Shown: positions 1 to 9,830, counted from the first letter of the stretch. The stretch: 64,000 nucleotides of DNA from Methanosphaera sp. WGK6 (GCF_001729965.1 NZ_JRWK01000007.1:47211-111210); one strand, 5' to 3'. The notes: generated from the sequence alone by a model not told the origin. Made by a program: numbers and translations.

Positions 1-490
1 TTCTTCTTAGAACTGTTGCATGAGAATATTTTTCATCAAGATATGTGTTACGCATATCAAAATGAGCATCAAAGTGTACAATTGTTAAATCATTGAAATA
101 ATCTTTATCATAGTCATAAATAGCTCCAAGAACACCATTAGTTATTGTATGTTCCCCACCCATAGCTATTGGAGTTAAACCTAATTCTAAAACAGAACAT
201 ACTGTGTCTTTTACCATGATATTTGTTTTTTCATAATTTCCATTATTTACTTGAACATCCCCAATATCATAATTAAAACACTTTAATGACTTGTTAAATC
301 TAAGATTATATGATTCAAAATCATATGATGCTTCACGTATTGCCTTAGGACCATTTCTTGATCCAGCAATATAACTTGTTGTACTGTCAAAAGGAATTCC
401 CATTATTGCATAGCCTTGTTCAATTTCCTCATCTTCATTTAATTCTTGAGAAAAAGCAAATCTCATCATATTATCTGCATAAAAAAACAT
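1..490 (-). CDS. speB: Agmatinase / ureohydrolase family protein, C-terminus beyond window
   Basis: The first 163 codons of a ureohydrolase read leftward and run off the window edge. The translation contains GGEHT and the metal-binding DAHFDMR, followed by SHATV, which are signatures of the agmatinase/arginase fold with a binuclear Mn site. Archaeal members of this size class usually convert agmatine to putrescine and urea, so agmatinase is the likely reaction; formimidoylglutamase-type activity cannot be excluded. The start is the ATG at 490 with GATGATT a few bases upstream. It lies downstream of rfcS-rfcL on the same strand, 94 bases after rfcL. Confidence 0.85.
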   Translation of the reverse strand, partial: MFFYADNMMRFAFSQELNEDEEIEQGYAIMGIPFDSTTSYIAGSRNGPKAIREASYDFESYNLRFNKSLKCFNYDIGDVQVNNGNYEKTNIMVKDTVCSVLELGLTPIAMGGEHTITNGVLGAIYDYDKDYFNDLTIVHFDAHFDMRNTYLDEKYSHATVLRR

Positions 491-584
491 TTTAAATCAT
501 CTTTTTCAAAATTATCTATATAAATATTATCTTTTTTATTTTTAGTTTAATAAGTTTCTTTTTAAAAAAAGATATAAAAAAAGG

Positions 585-2132
585 TTAAAAATCAAATAAT
601 GTTGTTTGTTTCGATTTCTTCTTGGTACTTTTCTTATTGGATTTTGAAGATTTTTTATCAGTTATCATTACTTGTTTTTCTTTTTTAATTACAGGTTCCT
701 TTATTGATTTTTCATTCTGTGATTGTTTAATATTTGACTGTTTTTTTACTGTTTTAGTTGTGTTTTTACTGATTTCATTTTTAGTTTCTTGCTTTACATC
801 ATGTGTTTCTTGATTTTTTATTGCTTCTTTTTCTTTTAATAATTTTTGTTTTTGAATTTCTTTTTCTTCTTGTTCTTGAAGTTTTTTAAGTTCTTTCATT
901 CGTTTTTTCTCTATAGAAGCTGGTATTTTTCGAGATCTGAATAATTTTACATCATCATCTGTTAATTTAAAGTATTCTTTTAAGTCATATGCCCGTTCAT
1001 TATCTTCAAATAGTACTTCATAGTAAGGTAATTGTTTTTCTAATTCTTTAGGAGATGTATGTAGTTTTAAACTCATTTTTCTTGTTACTTCTTCACGTAA
1101 GTTTTTATTTTTTCTTCCTTTTGCTAGTTTTGCATAGACTGTTGAATTTGTGTATCTCACAAATTTTTTATATGTTTCTTTTTTAGCATTAGCTACACCT
1201 CTACCCATAAATAGAAATGCATATTTCCAGTAAGTGTAGTTTTGTGTTTTGAATGTTCTACCTAAGTTTACATCAGCTAATGCAATCATTTCATAAGCTT
1301 CTGCTATTTCATTTGTTCGTTCATATTCTCTTGGAATATTTTCTGCTAATAATTCTATGAGAAATTGTGGTTGTGTATCTACACGCATAGCTTCTAGAAT
1401 ATGTTCTGTATTTTTACTTTTTAAAACTGTTCTTACTGTATCAAAAATATTTTGTTCATTATCTTTTTTAGATATTACAGATATACTATCCATAGTAATA
1501 TTTTTAGTATTATCCACTATTGCTTCAAGACTAGTTATTGCTGAACGTAAATCACCATTACTTTGTTTACTTAGTAATTTAATTGCATCAGGATCATATT
1601 TAATATCTTCCCAAGAACATATTCTTTTTAATTGTGCATTTATTGTATTTGTATGTATTTTTGTAAATTTAATTACTTGACATTTATTTTTAATAGTTGT
1701 TAATCTTTTACTGTATGGATCATTTGCCATCATTATAAGTGGTTGTTTTGCATTTTCTATTGTTTCATTAATTGCACGTGCTCCCCCACTATCATCACGA
1801 CCACTAATTCCATCTACTTCATCCATTATAAGTAATTTATAACCTGACTGGAATAGACTTTTTGTTTGAGAAGATTCACCAATACTACGTTTTAATACAT
1901 CATATGAACGTTTATCACTAGCATTAAGTTCTATTGTTTCAGAAAAATATTCTTTTCCCACTAAATGTGCCATAGTTGTTTTTCCAATTCCAGGACTTCC
2001 CACCAATAATAATGGTTTCTGTGGAGTACCTTCTGACCATTTATTAGCCCATACTTCTATTTCTGCCTTTGGTTTGGCATTTCCAAGTACGTCACCTAAT
2101 GATTTAGGTGCATATTTTTCTACCCATTTCAA
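585..2132 (-). CDS. rfcL: Replication factor C large subunit
   Basis: Large subunit of the archaeal clamp loader, an AAA+ ATPase that opens PCNA and loads it at primer-template junctions. Walker A GSPGIGKTT lies at about residues 45-53 and Walker B MDEVDG at about 103-108. The region after residue 410 is lysine-rich and low-complexity and ends in QTTLFDF, a canonical PCNA-interacting (PIP) box at the extreme C-terminus, as in other archaeal RfcL. The length of 515 residues is usual. The start is TTG (TTG AAA TGG), with AGGATG about 8 bases upstream. It follows rfcS by 15 bases, so the two are almost certainly cotranscribed. Confidence 0.95.
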   Translation of the reverse strand: MKWVEKYAPKSLGDVLGNAKPKAEIEVWANKWSEGTPQKPLLLVGSPGIGKTTMAHLVGKEYFSETIELNASDKRSYDVLKRSIGESSQTKSLFQSGYKLLIMDEVDGISGRDDSGGARAINETIENAKQPLIMMANDPYSKRLTTIKNKCQVIKFTKIHTNTINAQLKRICSWEDIKYDPDAIKLLSKQSNGDLRSAITSLEAIVDNTKNITMDSISVISKKDNEQNIFDTVRTVLKSKNTEHILEAMRVDTQPQFLIELLAENIPREYERTNEIAEAYEMIALADVNLGRTFKTQNYTYWKYAFLFMGRGVANAKKETYKKFVRYTNSTVYAKLAKGRKNKNLREEVTRKMSLKLHTSPKELEKQLPYYEVLFEDNERAYDLKEYFKLTDDDVKLFRSRKIPASIEKKRMKELKKLQEQEEKEIQKQKLLKEKEAIKNQETHDVKQETKNEISKNTTKTVKKQSNIKQSQNEKSIKEPVIKKEKQVMITDKKSSKSNKKSTKKKSKQTTLFDF

Positions 2133-2147
2133 TTTTATGCATCCTAT

Positions 2148-3107
2148 TTAACTATTAACTATTAAAAATTTACTCAATAACGCTTCTAATTGAAGTCGTG
2201 GATTAGATCCTTCCCTTATTCTATAATCACATTCACTCATATATTCCATTAATTTAACAAAACTTGTTTCTGAAATTATACCTTCTTTTGTCATTTGAGT
2301 TACTTCTTGATAGAATTGTGTTATTAAATCATCCCCACTAATTCCATCTACAACCATAATATCACGTAATAAATCACGTGCAGCCATAAAATCACGATTT
2401 AATGCTTTGTTAATTATTTTACGTACATCTTTTGGTTTTGCCCTACTTATTACATCATACACTGTATCTTCAGTTACTTTATTATCTATCGTTGTTGATG
2501 CTTGTAATATATTAATAGATCGTCTCATATCACCTTGAGTAAAGTACACTATATTTTCTAGTGCTGCTTGTTCTGCTTCAATTTCTTCTTGTTCAGCAAT
2601 ATATTTTAAACGTTTGATTATCTGTGCTGCTTTAATTGGAGCAAATCTGAATATTGCACATCTAGATTGTATTGGATCTATTATTTTTGATGAGTAGTTA
2701 CATGATAAGATAAAGGAAGATGTTTTTGTATACATTTCCATTTCACGTCGTAGTGCTTGTTGAGCATCCTTTGTCATATTATCTACTTCATCTAGGAAAA
2801 TAATCCTAAATGGAGCACCTACTGCTTTGAGTTTACAAAAACTTTTTATTTCATTTCTTACTGTGTCAATTCCTCTAGCATCAGATGCATTTAATTCTAG
2901 GAAATTTTGTTGCCAGTATTCACCAAGTAATGTTTTTGCTAATGCTAATGCACAGGTGGTTTTACCTACTCCTGCTGATCCTGTAAACATTATGTTTGGT
3001 AATGAGTTTTCATCCACATATCTTTTTAATCTTCCAACAATTTGTTCTTGTCCTATTACATCATCTAATGTTCGTGGTCTGTATTTTTCTACCCATGGCG
3101 TATTCAT
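2148..3107 (-). CDS. rfcS: Replication factor C small subunit
   Basis: Small, tetrameric subunit of the clamp loader. Walker A GSAGVGKT is at residues 43-50, Walker B LDEVDN at about 105-110, and the RFC-specific SRC motif (arginine finger acting on the neighbouring subunit) at 148-150. The 319 residues match the family length and no intein is present, although archaeal rfcS genes often carry them. ATG start with TAGGTGGAT upstream. It is the promoter-proximal gene of an rfcS-rfcL unit, and about 160 bases of AT-rich sequence precede it. Confidence 0.96.
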   Translation of the reverse strand: MNTPWVEKYRPRTLDDVIGQEQIVGRLKRYVDENSLPNIMFTGSAGVGKTTCALALAKTLLGEYWQQNFLELNASDARGIDTVRNEIKSFCKLKAVGAPFRIIFLDEVDNMTKDAQQALRREMEMYTKTSSFILSCNYSSKIIDPIQSRCAIFRFAPIKAAQIIKRLKYIAEQEEIEAEQAALENIVYFTQGDMRRSINILQASTTIDNKVTEDTVYDVISRAKPKDVRKIINKALNRDFMAARDLLRDIMVVDGISGDDLITQFYQEVTQMTKEGIISETSFVKLMEYMSECDYRIREGSNPRLQLEALLSKFLIVNS

Positions 3108-3267
3108 TATATTTATCCACCTAAATCATGATTATTTATATAGTTAATTTATTATTCTAATTTATATTACTATAATTATTATATTTGTTTTTGATTTTTA
3201 ATATTTTTTTAAAAAATAGAATTATGCAAAAGATAACATATGCTCTTTTATTAGTTTTAGTTTAAAG

Positions 3268-3366
3268 TTAAATATAATATAAACTAAGATAACTTAAACT
3301 AATTGTAATGATGGTTAATAAAAATACAAAGCCTAATATAATACCAATATAATTTTTTGGTCTCAT
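3268..3366 (-). CDS. Possible 32-residue single-pass membrane peptide
   Basis: Small reading frame starting MRPKNYIGIIL and ending SLYYI. After a basic N-terminus (RPK) almost every residue is hydrophobic, so it would be a single transmembrane segment with the N-terminus inside. The ATG is preceded by TAGGTGT at good spacing, which is the main reason to take it seriously. It lies just downstream of the SHOCT-domain gene on the same strand. Short hydrophobic frames arise easily in AT-rich DNA, so conservation in relatives is needed before it is accepted. Confidence 0.4.
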   Translation of the reverse strand: MRPKNYIGIILGFVFLLTIITISLSYLSLYYI

Positions 3367-3420
3367 AATACACCTAAAAAAAAATTTTAAAAAAAAGTTA
3401 AAAGAAAGTTAATTTCTTAA

Positions 3421-4074
3421 TTATAATCCTAGTAATTGCTTTTTCTTTTGATTAAATTCATCTTCAGATATTATTCCATCTTCTTTTAATTCATAATATC
3501 TTCTAATTTCATCGACAGGATCTTTTTGAGAAATGTTTTCTGGTATTGACTCTGAAGTTGTGAAATTATCCTCATTTTTATATGTATCCTGTTGTTGTGG
3601 TTGTTCATAATCCATGTTTTGAGTAGTTACTTGTTGTTTATTTGGTTGTTTGTTTGGATTTGTTATATTAGGATTAGGATGTGGCATACCTTTGTGATTA
3701 TTTGGATTAGTTTGCTGTTTTCCTTGTTTACTTCTATGTTCTCTATCTTTTAAGTCAAGAATTGTATTGTAAAAACGTTCTAATTCAGCATCATTGTTAT
3801 TTACACCTGCTAGAACATATTGTCTTCCAGAAACACCAATCGTCATTTTTGGTTCATTAATGAAATTTCCTTTATCATAACTTAAAAGATTTATACTTGA
3901 AAGTTTAACAGGTACTTGTCTTTGACCATCATATGTTGTTAAAACAATTTCATCAGATTCTAGTCTTGCAGAACATTTACCTAAACCATCTATTTTTACT
4001 ACACCTACACCTTCACCTTTACTTATATAAGGAATTAATCTAGAATCAATTTCTATACTATCAAATAAACCCAT
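3421..4074 (-). CDS. SHOCT-domain protein with N-terminal PH-like region
   Basis: 217-residue soluble protein. Residues 1-110 form a beta-rich module with short polar strands, resembling the PH-like domain often paired with SHOCT. Residues 110-180 are a low-complexity linker rich in Asn, Gln, Pro and Lys. The C-terminal 30 residues (DEIRRYYELKEDGIISEDEF and following) are a clear SHOCT (short C-terminal) domain. SHOCT modules are thought to mediate oligomerisation or membrane association; the cellular role is unknown. It is followed downstream by T-rich sequence that could terminate transcription and by the possible small membrane peptide at 3268-3366. Confidence 0.75.
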   Translation of the reverse strand: MGLFDSIEIDSRLIPYISKGEGVGVVKIDGLGKCSARLESDEIVLTTYDGQRQVPVKLSSINLLSYDKGNFINEPKMTIGVSGRQYVLAGVNNNDAELERFYNTILDLKDREHRSKQGKQQTNPNNHKGMPHPNPNITNPNKQPNKQQVTTQNMDYEQPQQQDTYKNEDNFTTSESIPENISQKDPVDEIRRYYELKEDGIISEDEFNQKKKQLLGL

Positions 4075-4176
4075 ATTATCACTCTACCTTTTTTTAATTA
4101 AATTATCCTTATATTAATATATATTTTAAATGATTAAATATATTTTTTTAAAAATATTTGAAAATACCCTATCCTA

Positions 4177-5115
4177 TTATTTATTCTTTTTTATTGTTAC
4201 AGGCTTTTTATTTTCTATTACAACTGTCATTAAATCTTTAGCATATACTGTATTTTTAAATACTTGTCTTGCTTCATCAACCAATGGTTTTGAATCCGTG
4301 TACCTATTAGATAAATGAGTTAATATTAATTGTTCCACATTTGCATCTTTTGCAATTCTTGCAGCATCTTCTGCAACGGTATGTCCATTTTCAGTCGCTT
4401 TTTCTCGAATATCTCCAGTAAATGTTGCTTCATGTATTAATAAATCAACATCTTTTGCAAAGTCAATCATAGATTCTTGTGGTATTGTATCCCCACTAAA
4501 TACAAATTTTACACCTTTTCTTGGAGGTCCTAGTACTTCTTCAGGTTCAATCACTTTCCCATCTATTGAAACTGAATTTCCAGCTTGTAATTTTCCAAAA
4601 AGTGGACCTGGTGGTACTCCTAATTCAATTGCCTTACTTCTTAGGAATTTTGGTTGTCTAAGTTCTTCTATTTTATATGCATAATCAAAAACTGTGTGTT
4701 TCATTTTCCTAGCTTTAACTAGAAAATCATTTTGTTGATAAATTATAATATCATCATCAAGTATTTCATGTGTAATTAAATCATAGCCCATTGTACAGTA
4801 TCCTAAGTGTTTAATATGATCTATTAATTCACCTATTCCTTTTGGCCCATAAATATTCAAGGGTCTTGTTCTTCCACGAAATGCTAATGATTGTATTAAT
4901 CCAGGTAATCCTAGAATATGATCACCATGTAAATGAGTAATATAAATATCATCTATTTTCATAGGACTAATTTCAGCTTTCATTAATTGTTTTTGAGTAG
5001 CTTCTCCACAATCTAAAAGAATCATTCTATTTGATACTTTCACCAGAATTGCAGTATGATTTCTATACCTTGTTGGTATTGCAGATGCTGTGCCTAAAAA
5101 GGTTAATTCTATAAT
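4177..5115 (-). CDS. rnz: Ribonuclease Z (tRNA 3'-end endonuclease), non-canonical start
   Basis: Metallo-beta-lactamase fold tRNase Z, which removes the 3' trailer of tRNA precursors. The zinc motif HLHGDH is present, as are LLDCGEATQ near the N-terminus, VFSGDT, LLIHEATF and LTHLSNRY. The first ordinary start codon in frame is a GTG at 5043, which would delete the conserved first strand (TFLGTASAIPTRYRNHT). That stretch is encoded in frame just upstream. Between it and the in-frame stop at 5143-5145 there is no ATG, GTG or TTG; the only candidates are ATT at 5118 and 5115 and ATA at 5112. AAAGGAG at 5125-5131 lies 9 bases before the ATT at 5115, which I take as the start. About 312 residues, a usual length for the family. 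Confidence 0.88.
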   Translation of the reverse strand: MIELTFLGTASAIPTRYRNHTAILVKVSNRMILLDCGEATQKQLMKAEISPMKIDDIYITHLHGDHILGLPGLIQSLAFRGRTRPLNIYGPKGIGELIDHIKHLGYCTMGYDLITHEILDDDIIIYQQNDFLVKARKMKHTVFDYAYKIEELRQPKFLRSKAIELGVPPGPLFGKLQAGNSVSIDGKVIEPEEVLGPPRKGVKFVFSGDTIPQESMIDFAKDVDLLIHEATFTGDIREKATENGHTVAEDAARIAKDANVEQLILTHLSNRYTDSKPLVDEARQVFKNTVYAKDLMTVVIENKKPVTIKKNK

Positions 5116-5291
5116 AATAAATAACTCCTTTACTGTTAATAATTAAAAAAATAATATTCCTATTTTTTAAATAATATATATTTATGTAGTTTATTAGTAT
5201 TTATTTTAAAGAAAATAAAAATTTTAGATAATTCTTTTTAGTACTAAAAATAATATACATATATATTAAAAAGAAAGGTATGTGAAAAATA

Positions 5292-6134
5292 ATGACCATT
5301 TTTAGTGATAATAGAATTATAGAAAATATATATGATGATATTGGATTTGAAGATATTACTACAAACAGTTTAATTGAGGATAATAAATGGGCTCAAGCAG
5401 AAATTATATGTAAAGATAATGGAATTTTAGCAGGAATGGATGTTGCTCATTATATTCTTAAAGAATTTAACTTAAACATGGTAAGTAGTTATCTTGATGG
5501 TGATGAAATTCATAAAGGAGATATTATTCTAGAATTTGAAGGTAAAGCTAAAGATATATTAATGACTGAAAGAACCATACTTAATTATTTAATGCATTTA
5601 AGTGGAATTGCAACATTAGTTCATAATACATGTGAAAAAGTTCATGAAATAAATCCAGATGTTCGTATTGCATGTACTCGAAAAACTACACCAGGATTAC
5701 AGAAACTTGAAAAAAAGGCTGTTGAACTTGGTGGTGGTGATGCACATAGATTTAAATTAGATGATTGTGTTCTAATTAAAGATAATCATATCCAAGTAGT
5801 AGGTAGTGTTATTGAAGCTATAGATCGAGCTAAAGCTAATGTTAGTTTTACAAAAAAAATTGAAATTGAGGTTGAAAACCTTGATGATGCAGTGAAAGCA
5901 AGTATGTTTGGTGCAGATATAATTATGCTAGATAATATGAATCCAGAAGAAATTAAAAAAGTTTTGGATACTTTGAAAAAACGTAGATTACGTGAAAATG
6001 TTATTATTGAAGTTAGTGGTGGTATTAATCCAGATAATATTAATGAGTATGCTGCATTAGATGTGAATGTAATATCTAGTGGGTTTATTACAAATAGTGC
6101 TAAATCATTAGATATGGGTTTAGATTTATTATAA
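5292..6134 (+). CDS. nadC: Nicotinate-nucleotide pyrophosphorylase (carboxylating)
   Basis: Quinolinate phosphoribosyltransferase, which makes nicotinate mononucleotide from quinolinate and PRPP in de novo NAD synthesis. The family's RKTTPGLQKLEKKAV segment (about 130-145), followed by GGGDAHR and LIKDNH, and the C-terminal EVSGGI barrel motif are all present. The 280 residues are the normal length. ATG start with GGTATGTG upstream. It is divergent from rnz and monocistronic as far as can be seen; nadA/nadB partners are not in this window. Confidence 0.95.
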   Translation: MTIFSDNRIIENIYDDIGFEDITTNSLIEDNKWAQAEIICKDNGILAGMDVAHYILKEFNLNMVSSYLDGDEIHKGDIILEFEGKAKDILMTERTILNYLMHLSGIATLVHNTCEKVHEINPDVRIACTRKTTPGLQKLEKKAVELGGGDAHRFKLDDCVLIKDNHIQVVGSVIEAIDRAKANVSFTKKIEIEVENLDDAVKASMFGADIIMLDNMNPEEIKKVLDTLKKRRLRENVIIEVSGGINPDNINEYAALDVNVISSGFITNSAKSLDMGLDLL

Positions 6135-6353
6135 CAGGATACAATGTAAATTAATAAAAAAATTATCTTTAATTAAATTAATATAATGACCTAAAATAAT
6201 CAAAGTTAATTCTGGATAATATCAATATTTTAATCATGAAATAAAAAATAACAATATATTTATTAATTAAAAAGAACACATATAATAACATAAAATTATA
6301 TGAAAACATGTGAAATTATGATTCATATAATGAATTTTTGCGAGGTAATATAA

Positions 6354-6806
6354 ATGGCAGAGTTTGAAGAAAATTATGAAATAAACGAAGAAGTTGAAAC
6401 AGAAGACATTGAAATAACAGAAAATGAAGAAAATTTCGATGAAGCAGGCGAAAAATTACCATTTGCAAAAGCAGAAGTAGTACGTCTCATGAAAGCACAT
6501 CTTGATGACGATAAAATGATTAGGGAACGAGTAAAAGTAGAAATGAACAAATTTTTAGGTGAAGTATTAGTAAATGTATGTAAACAACTCAATGAATACC
6601 CATACTCAACAGTAGAATATGAAATGCTAAAAGAATCCACATACCCATACACTAACATAGAAAGAATTAATGAAGAAAAAATGAGAATATTAAAACATTT
6701 AGATGCTATTAAAGCAGACTGTGATGCATTAAGTATGGATGTTAAAGCTACACTTAAAATTAATGATAAACCAGATACCACTGAAGATGAAGATACATTA
6801 TTCTAG
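6354..6806 (+). CDS. Acidic protein with a histone-fold-like core
   Basis: 150-residue protein. Residues 1-35 are very acidic (mostly Glu and Asp). The middle (about 36-110) begins [13 protein letters not shown] and continues as a long helix, then [13 protein letters not shown] and another helix. Spacing and hydrophobic pattern resemble the alpha1-loop-alpha2-loop-alpha3 plan of archaeal histones and NF-Y-type transcription factors. The C-terminus is again acidic. This is a family guess from pattern, not a confirmed match. A role as a histone-fold regulator or chromatin partner would be inference. ATG start with GAGGT upstream. Followed immediately by a terminator-like hairpin. Confidence 0.6.
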   Translation: MAEFEENYEINEEVETEDIEITENEENFDEAGEKLPFAKAEVVRLMKAHLDDDKMIRERVKVEMNKFLGEVLVNVCKQLNEYPYSTVEYEMLKESTYPYTNIERINEEKMRILKHLDAIKADCDALSMDVKATLKINDKPDTTEDEDTLF

Positions 6807-6832
6807 AGATTACTTCTCTAAATTCTTTTTTT
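6804..6832 (+). terminator. Hairpin plus T7 terminator after the acidic protein gene
   Basis: TAGAGA (6804-6809) pairs with TCTCTA (6815-6820) around a 5-base loop, and a run of seven T follows at 6826-6832. The stem starts in the stop codon of the upstream gene. Confidence 0.5.
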
Positions 6833-6905
6833 AACCTCCTGAAACATGACGCAAAAACTAATTCTAAAACTAAAGATTTAAAAAAAATAAGATTTAAAAA
6901 AGAAA

Positions 6906-7412
6906 TTAGATATATTCAACTAATTCTTCCAAGCTTTTTCTACCCGTCTCACGTGGTTCTGCATTAGGATAACCAACAGGTGTTAATAAAACAGGATGTT
7001 CTTCTTCAGATAATTTTAATAAATCAATTAACGGTCTTTCATGGAATGCTGCAATATAACATGTTCCTAATCCAAGTTCAGTAGCTTCAAGTATCATGTG
7101 ATCCATTACAATTGTTGCATCAATTTCATTAATATTTACACTATCCCATGGACGTATCCATGCATCATTAGCTTTACTTACTACTGCTAATACTATTGGT
7201 GCTTCAATTAGCCATTCAGCACTGTAAACTTCTTTTAATTTATCTGCATTTTTTTTAGTGTCAATAACATATACTTTGAATGCCTGTGCATTTACACCAG
7301 TTGGTGCTAATTGTGCTGCTTTAAGAATTTTCTGTAATTTTTCTTCTTCTACTTCTTTATCTTCATATCCACGTACACTATATCTTTTTTCTATTGTTTC
7401 TAATACTGACAT
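6906..7412 (-). CDS. Nitroreductase family flavoprotein
   Basis: 168-residue FMN-dependent nitroreductase-fold protein. RYSVRGY near the N-terminus, followed by APTGVNAQAF, is the typical FMN-phosphate and ring-binding segment. LGTCYIAAF and VGYPN in the C-terminal half are also characteristic. The physiological substrate cannot be read from sequence; family members reduce nitro compounds, flavins or quinones with NAD(P)H. ATG start with AGGTGATTTA directly upstream. It starts 13 bases after the ZPR1-type gene ends, so the two probably share a transcript. Confidence 0.85.
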   Translation of the reverse strand: MSVLETIEKRYSVRGYEDKEVEEEKLQKILKAAQLAPTGVNAQAFKVYVIDTKKNADKLKEVYSAEWLIEAPIVLAVVSKANDAWIRPWDSVNINEIDATIVMDHMILEATELGLGTCYIAAFHERPLIDLLKLSEEEHPVLLTPVGYPNAEPRETGRKSLEELVEYI

Positions 7413-7425
7413 TAAATCACCTGAT

Positions 7426-8022
7426 TTATTGATCTATTGTTGTAAATCCTGTTGTTAATTTATCTGCTTCTTCTTGTGATAATAATTCTTTTTCAGCATC
7501 TTCATCATCAATAACACTATTTCCAAATGGATCTTCTATTATGAGTTCTGTAGTTAATTCACCTATTTTAATATCAGTTATTAATTGTAAGATGTTTAAA
7601 GCATTTTCTTCAATATCATCAGATATACCTTCGCCTTCAAGTTTTATTGCTCTTACAACAGCAGCTTCAAAACGATTTAGTATGCCCTCTACATTTGACA
7701 CATATCCTTGTGATTTTGGTCCTGGTTCTACTTTTAAACCTAATTCAGGTATAGTTACTGTAGCTGTTTGTGATTTTGCTACTCTTGTATTTAGTTTTGT
7801 ATCATTTATTTGAAGTGTGTATTTAGATGGATCATTAGTTTGTAATGATATGCTGTCAGAAGATTGATAACCACATACTGTACATGATACTGATGTTTCT
7901 AATATATCTCCAAAGTAGGGTATATTATCTGTTTTATTTATTACTTCTAATGTTTTATCACCACCACACACAGGACAATCAGATTTCATTACATCATTTG
8001 ATTTCAAATTATTTTCATTCAT
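7426..8022 (-). CDS. ZPR1-type zinc finger protein
   Basis: 198-residue archaeal homologue of the eukaryotic ZPR1 zinc finger. CPVCGG near residue 16 and CTVCGY near residue 47 form a four-Cys zinc ribbon. The rest is the ZPR1 beta-barrel with the conserved sequence around VEPGPKSQGYVSNVEGIL. Eukaryotic ZPR1 binds translation elongation factor 1A and assists its folding; a similar role in archaea is inference. ATG start with AAAGGAATTG upstream. Cotranscribed with the downstream nitroreductase by spacing. Confidence 0.85.
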   Translation of the reverse strand: MNENNLKSNDVMKSDCPVCGGDKTLEVINKTDNIPYFGDILETSVSCTVCGYQSSDSISLQTNDPSKYTLQINDTKLNTRVAKSQTATVTIPELGLKVEPGPKSQGYVSNVEGILNRFEAAVVRAIKLEGEGISDDIEENALNILQLITDIKIGELTTELIIEDPFGNSVIDDEDAEKELLSQEEADKLTTGFTTIDQ

Positions 8023-8100
8023 ATCTATTCAATTCCTTTAATTTTATTTATTTTTATCTTTTAAACTAATAATTCTTATTTTAGAAGTTTTTACTATTAT

Positions 8101-9057
8101 TTAAGTTTTTTTATAAGAATCATATAATAAATTATGTTCTTTTAATTCCCTGATAATACTTTCTAAACTTTTTTTATCTGGAGCATATATTTTATGACTA
8201 TGAATATTATTAGATAAATCATACAATTTTTTTAATGACTCTTTTTGTTTTGGTGATTTTTCAAGATTATCCAAGAAGTTATCTGATTTTTCTTCATTAT
8301 CATAATCAGTTACTTGTCTTGTTAATGGTTCTTTAAAGTCATCTATATAATAGGAAATATCACTTATTCTTCCACCATATTTAGTAATTATTTTTCGTTC
8401 CAAATCTATTTCATCAATAGAATGTTTTAAAAAGAGTTCTTTTGATACTTCATTTATGTGTCTTAATATATTTTTAGTGGTTTCCTCTTTATTTTTATTA
8501 TTGATTACGGGAATATTTAGCATATTTGCTTTTTGAATTAAATCTTCATTAATAATTCTATTCTCTTTAAAGTAATCTAATTGAGTTCCTCCTCTTTTTA
8601 TTGCCATTGCTCTTTGGATGAAACGTTCTTTATGTGATTCTTCATCTGCAGTTAATATAAAAAAGTAAACATTAGCCAATTCTTCGAATTGTTTCGTATT
8701 TATTAATCCTGGAACTAGATGTACACCTTCTATGATAATGGAATCTTTATCTTTCACTGATCTTGTGATAACTTTTTCTATTGCTGGAATTACAAATGTT
8801 GCATGTTCTTCAAATCCTGCTTCTATTAGTTTTGTCTCTGAGTTAAAATTATAGGTATCTCTTAGAGTTGTATATGCATTAAAAGAAGATTTATGTAATG
8901 CTGGTGCATAATCAGGACCTATTATTCCCCGTACTATTTCTCTTATAAAATCTGTTTCTATTAAGTATTTTATACCTAGTGCTTTTGATATTTCATATGC
9001 AATTGTGGATTTTCCTATTCCTGAAGCAGAACCTATTAAAATAACATAAGGTTTCAT
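8101..9057 (-). CDS. 2-phosphoglycerate kinase
   Basis: 318-residue P-loop kinase with Walker [11 protein letters not shown] at residues 9-18, followed by [11 protein letters not shown] and an [11 protein letters not shown] strand. This matches the archaeal 2-phosphoglycerate kinase family, which makes 2,3-bisphosphoglycerate on the way to cyclic 2,3-diphosphoglycerate, a thermoprotectant and phosphate store in Methanobacteriales. The cyclic-DPG synthetase gene is not in this window. ATG start with AAAGGTGATATT upstream. A short C-terminal region after residue 215 is charged and less conserved-looking. Confidence 0.8.
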   Translation of the reverse strand: MKPYVILIGSASGIGKSTIAYEISKALGIKYLIETDFIREIVRGIIGPDYAPALHKSSFNAYTTLRDTYNFNSETKLIEAGFEEHATFVIPAIEKVITRSVKDKDSIIIEGVHLVPGLINTKQFEELANVYFFILTADEESHKERFIQRAMAIKRGGTQLDYFKENRIINEDLIQKANMLNIPVINNKNKEETTKNILRHINEVSKELFLKHSIDEIDLERKIITKYGGRISDISYYIDDFKEPLTRQVTDYDNEEKSDNFLDNLEKSPKQKESLKKLYDLSNNIHSHKIYAPDKKSLESIIRELKEHNLLYDSYKKT

Positions 9058-9254
9058 AATATCACCTTTTAAATAGTTTCTTATTATATAATTATCTATA
9101 AGTTATATATTATAGTATTTGTTAGAAAAATGAATTATTTGTCATTTGATAATATACATCATACGAATACAATATGATAAAAAAGTTAATAAAAAACAAA
9201 ATATAAACCATGAAAAAAACTGTTTTTGAAAAAAAATAAAAAATAGATAAAATA

Positions 9255-9830
9255 TTATACTATTTCAACATCCACTTCCCTAATTTTTTCTTTTGGAATA
9301 GTGATTGTTAATTCATTATCTTCAAAAGATGCTTTTACATCATCCACTTCTATTTCTATAGGAATTGGTATTACTCTTTTAGTTTTTCCAGAACATCTTT
9401 CTTTTCTTAAAACTTTAACATCTTCATCTTCAGATTCTTCAGGGAATTCTACTTCTACATATACTGCTTCAGTAGACATTTTAACAGATATATCTTCTTT
9501 AGAAACTCTTGGCAAATCCATTTTTATTACTAATTTATCTTCATATTCTAATAAATCAAATGCTGGTTTATTTGATCTGTATTCATCAATAGTTTTATTC
9601 CAGTCACCTTGCATTGATTTAAAAGCAGAATAGAAATCATCCACTAGTTTTTTTGCATTTTCTCTTGCTTCTCCTGCAGCTTCTTTTCCATATGATTTGT
9701 AGTTAAATTGATTTTTTTCTGTGGTTTTTTCATTAGTTTCTTCAACATTTTCAGTGTTTTTATCAATTTCATCTACTTCTTCAATTTCTTCTTCTTTGAT
9801 TTCTTCTGAATTAATATTTACATCGACCAT
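9255..9830 (-). CDS. Small heat shock protein, Hsp20 family
   Basis: 191-residue alpha-crystallin-type chaperone. Residues 1-45 are a strongly acidic Glu-rich tail and the middle is helical. The C-terminal hundred residues are the alpha-crystallin domain, with MDLPRVSKEDISVKM and ELTITIPK; the IPI-like motif is at IPIPIEI. I chose the ATG at 9830 because AGGG lies about 9 bases upstream. A TTG three codons earlier is also open but sits directly against that ribosome binding site. Small Hsps form ATP-independent holdase oligomers. The acidic N-terminal extension is unusual for the family. Confidence 0.9.
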   Translation of the reverse strand: MVDVNINSEEIKEEEIEEVDEIDKNTENVEETNEKTTEKNQFNYKSYGKEAAGEARENAKKLVDDFYSAFKSMQGDWNKTIDEYRSNKPAFDLLEYEDKLVIKMDLPRVSKEDISVKMSTEAVYVEVEFPEESEDEDVKVLRKERCSGKTKRVIPIPIEIEVDDVKASFEDNELTITIPKEKIREVDVEIV

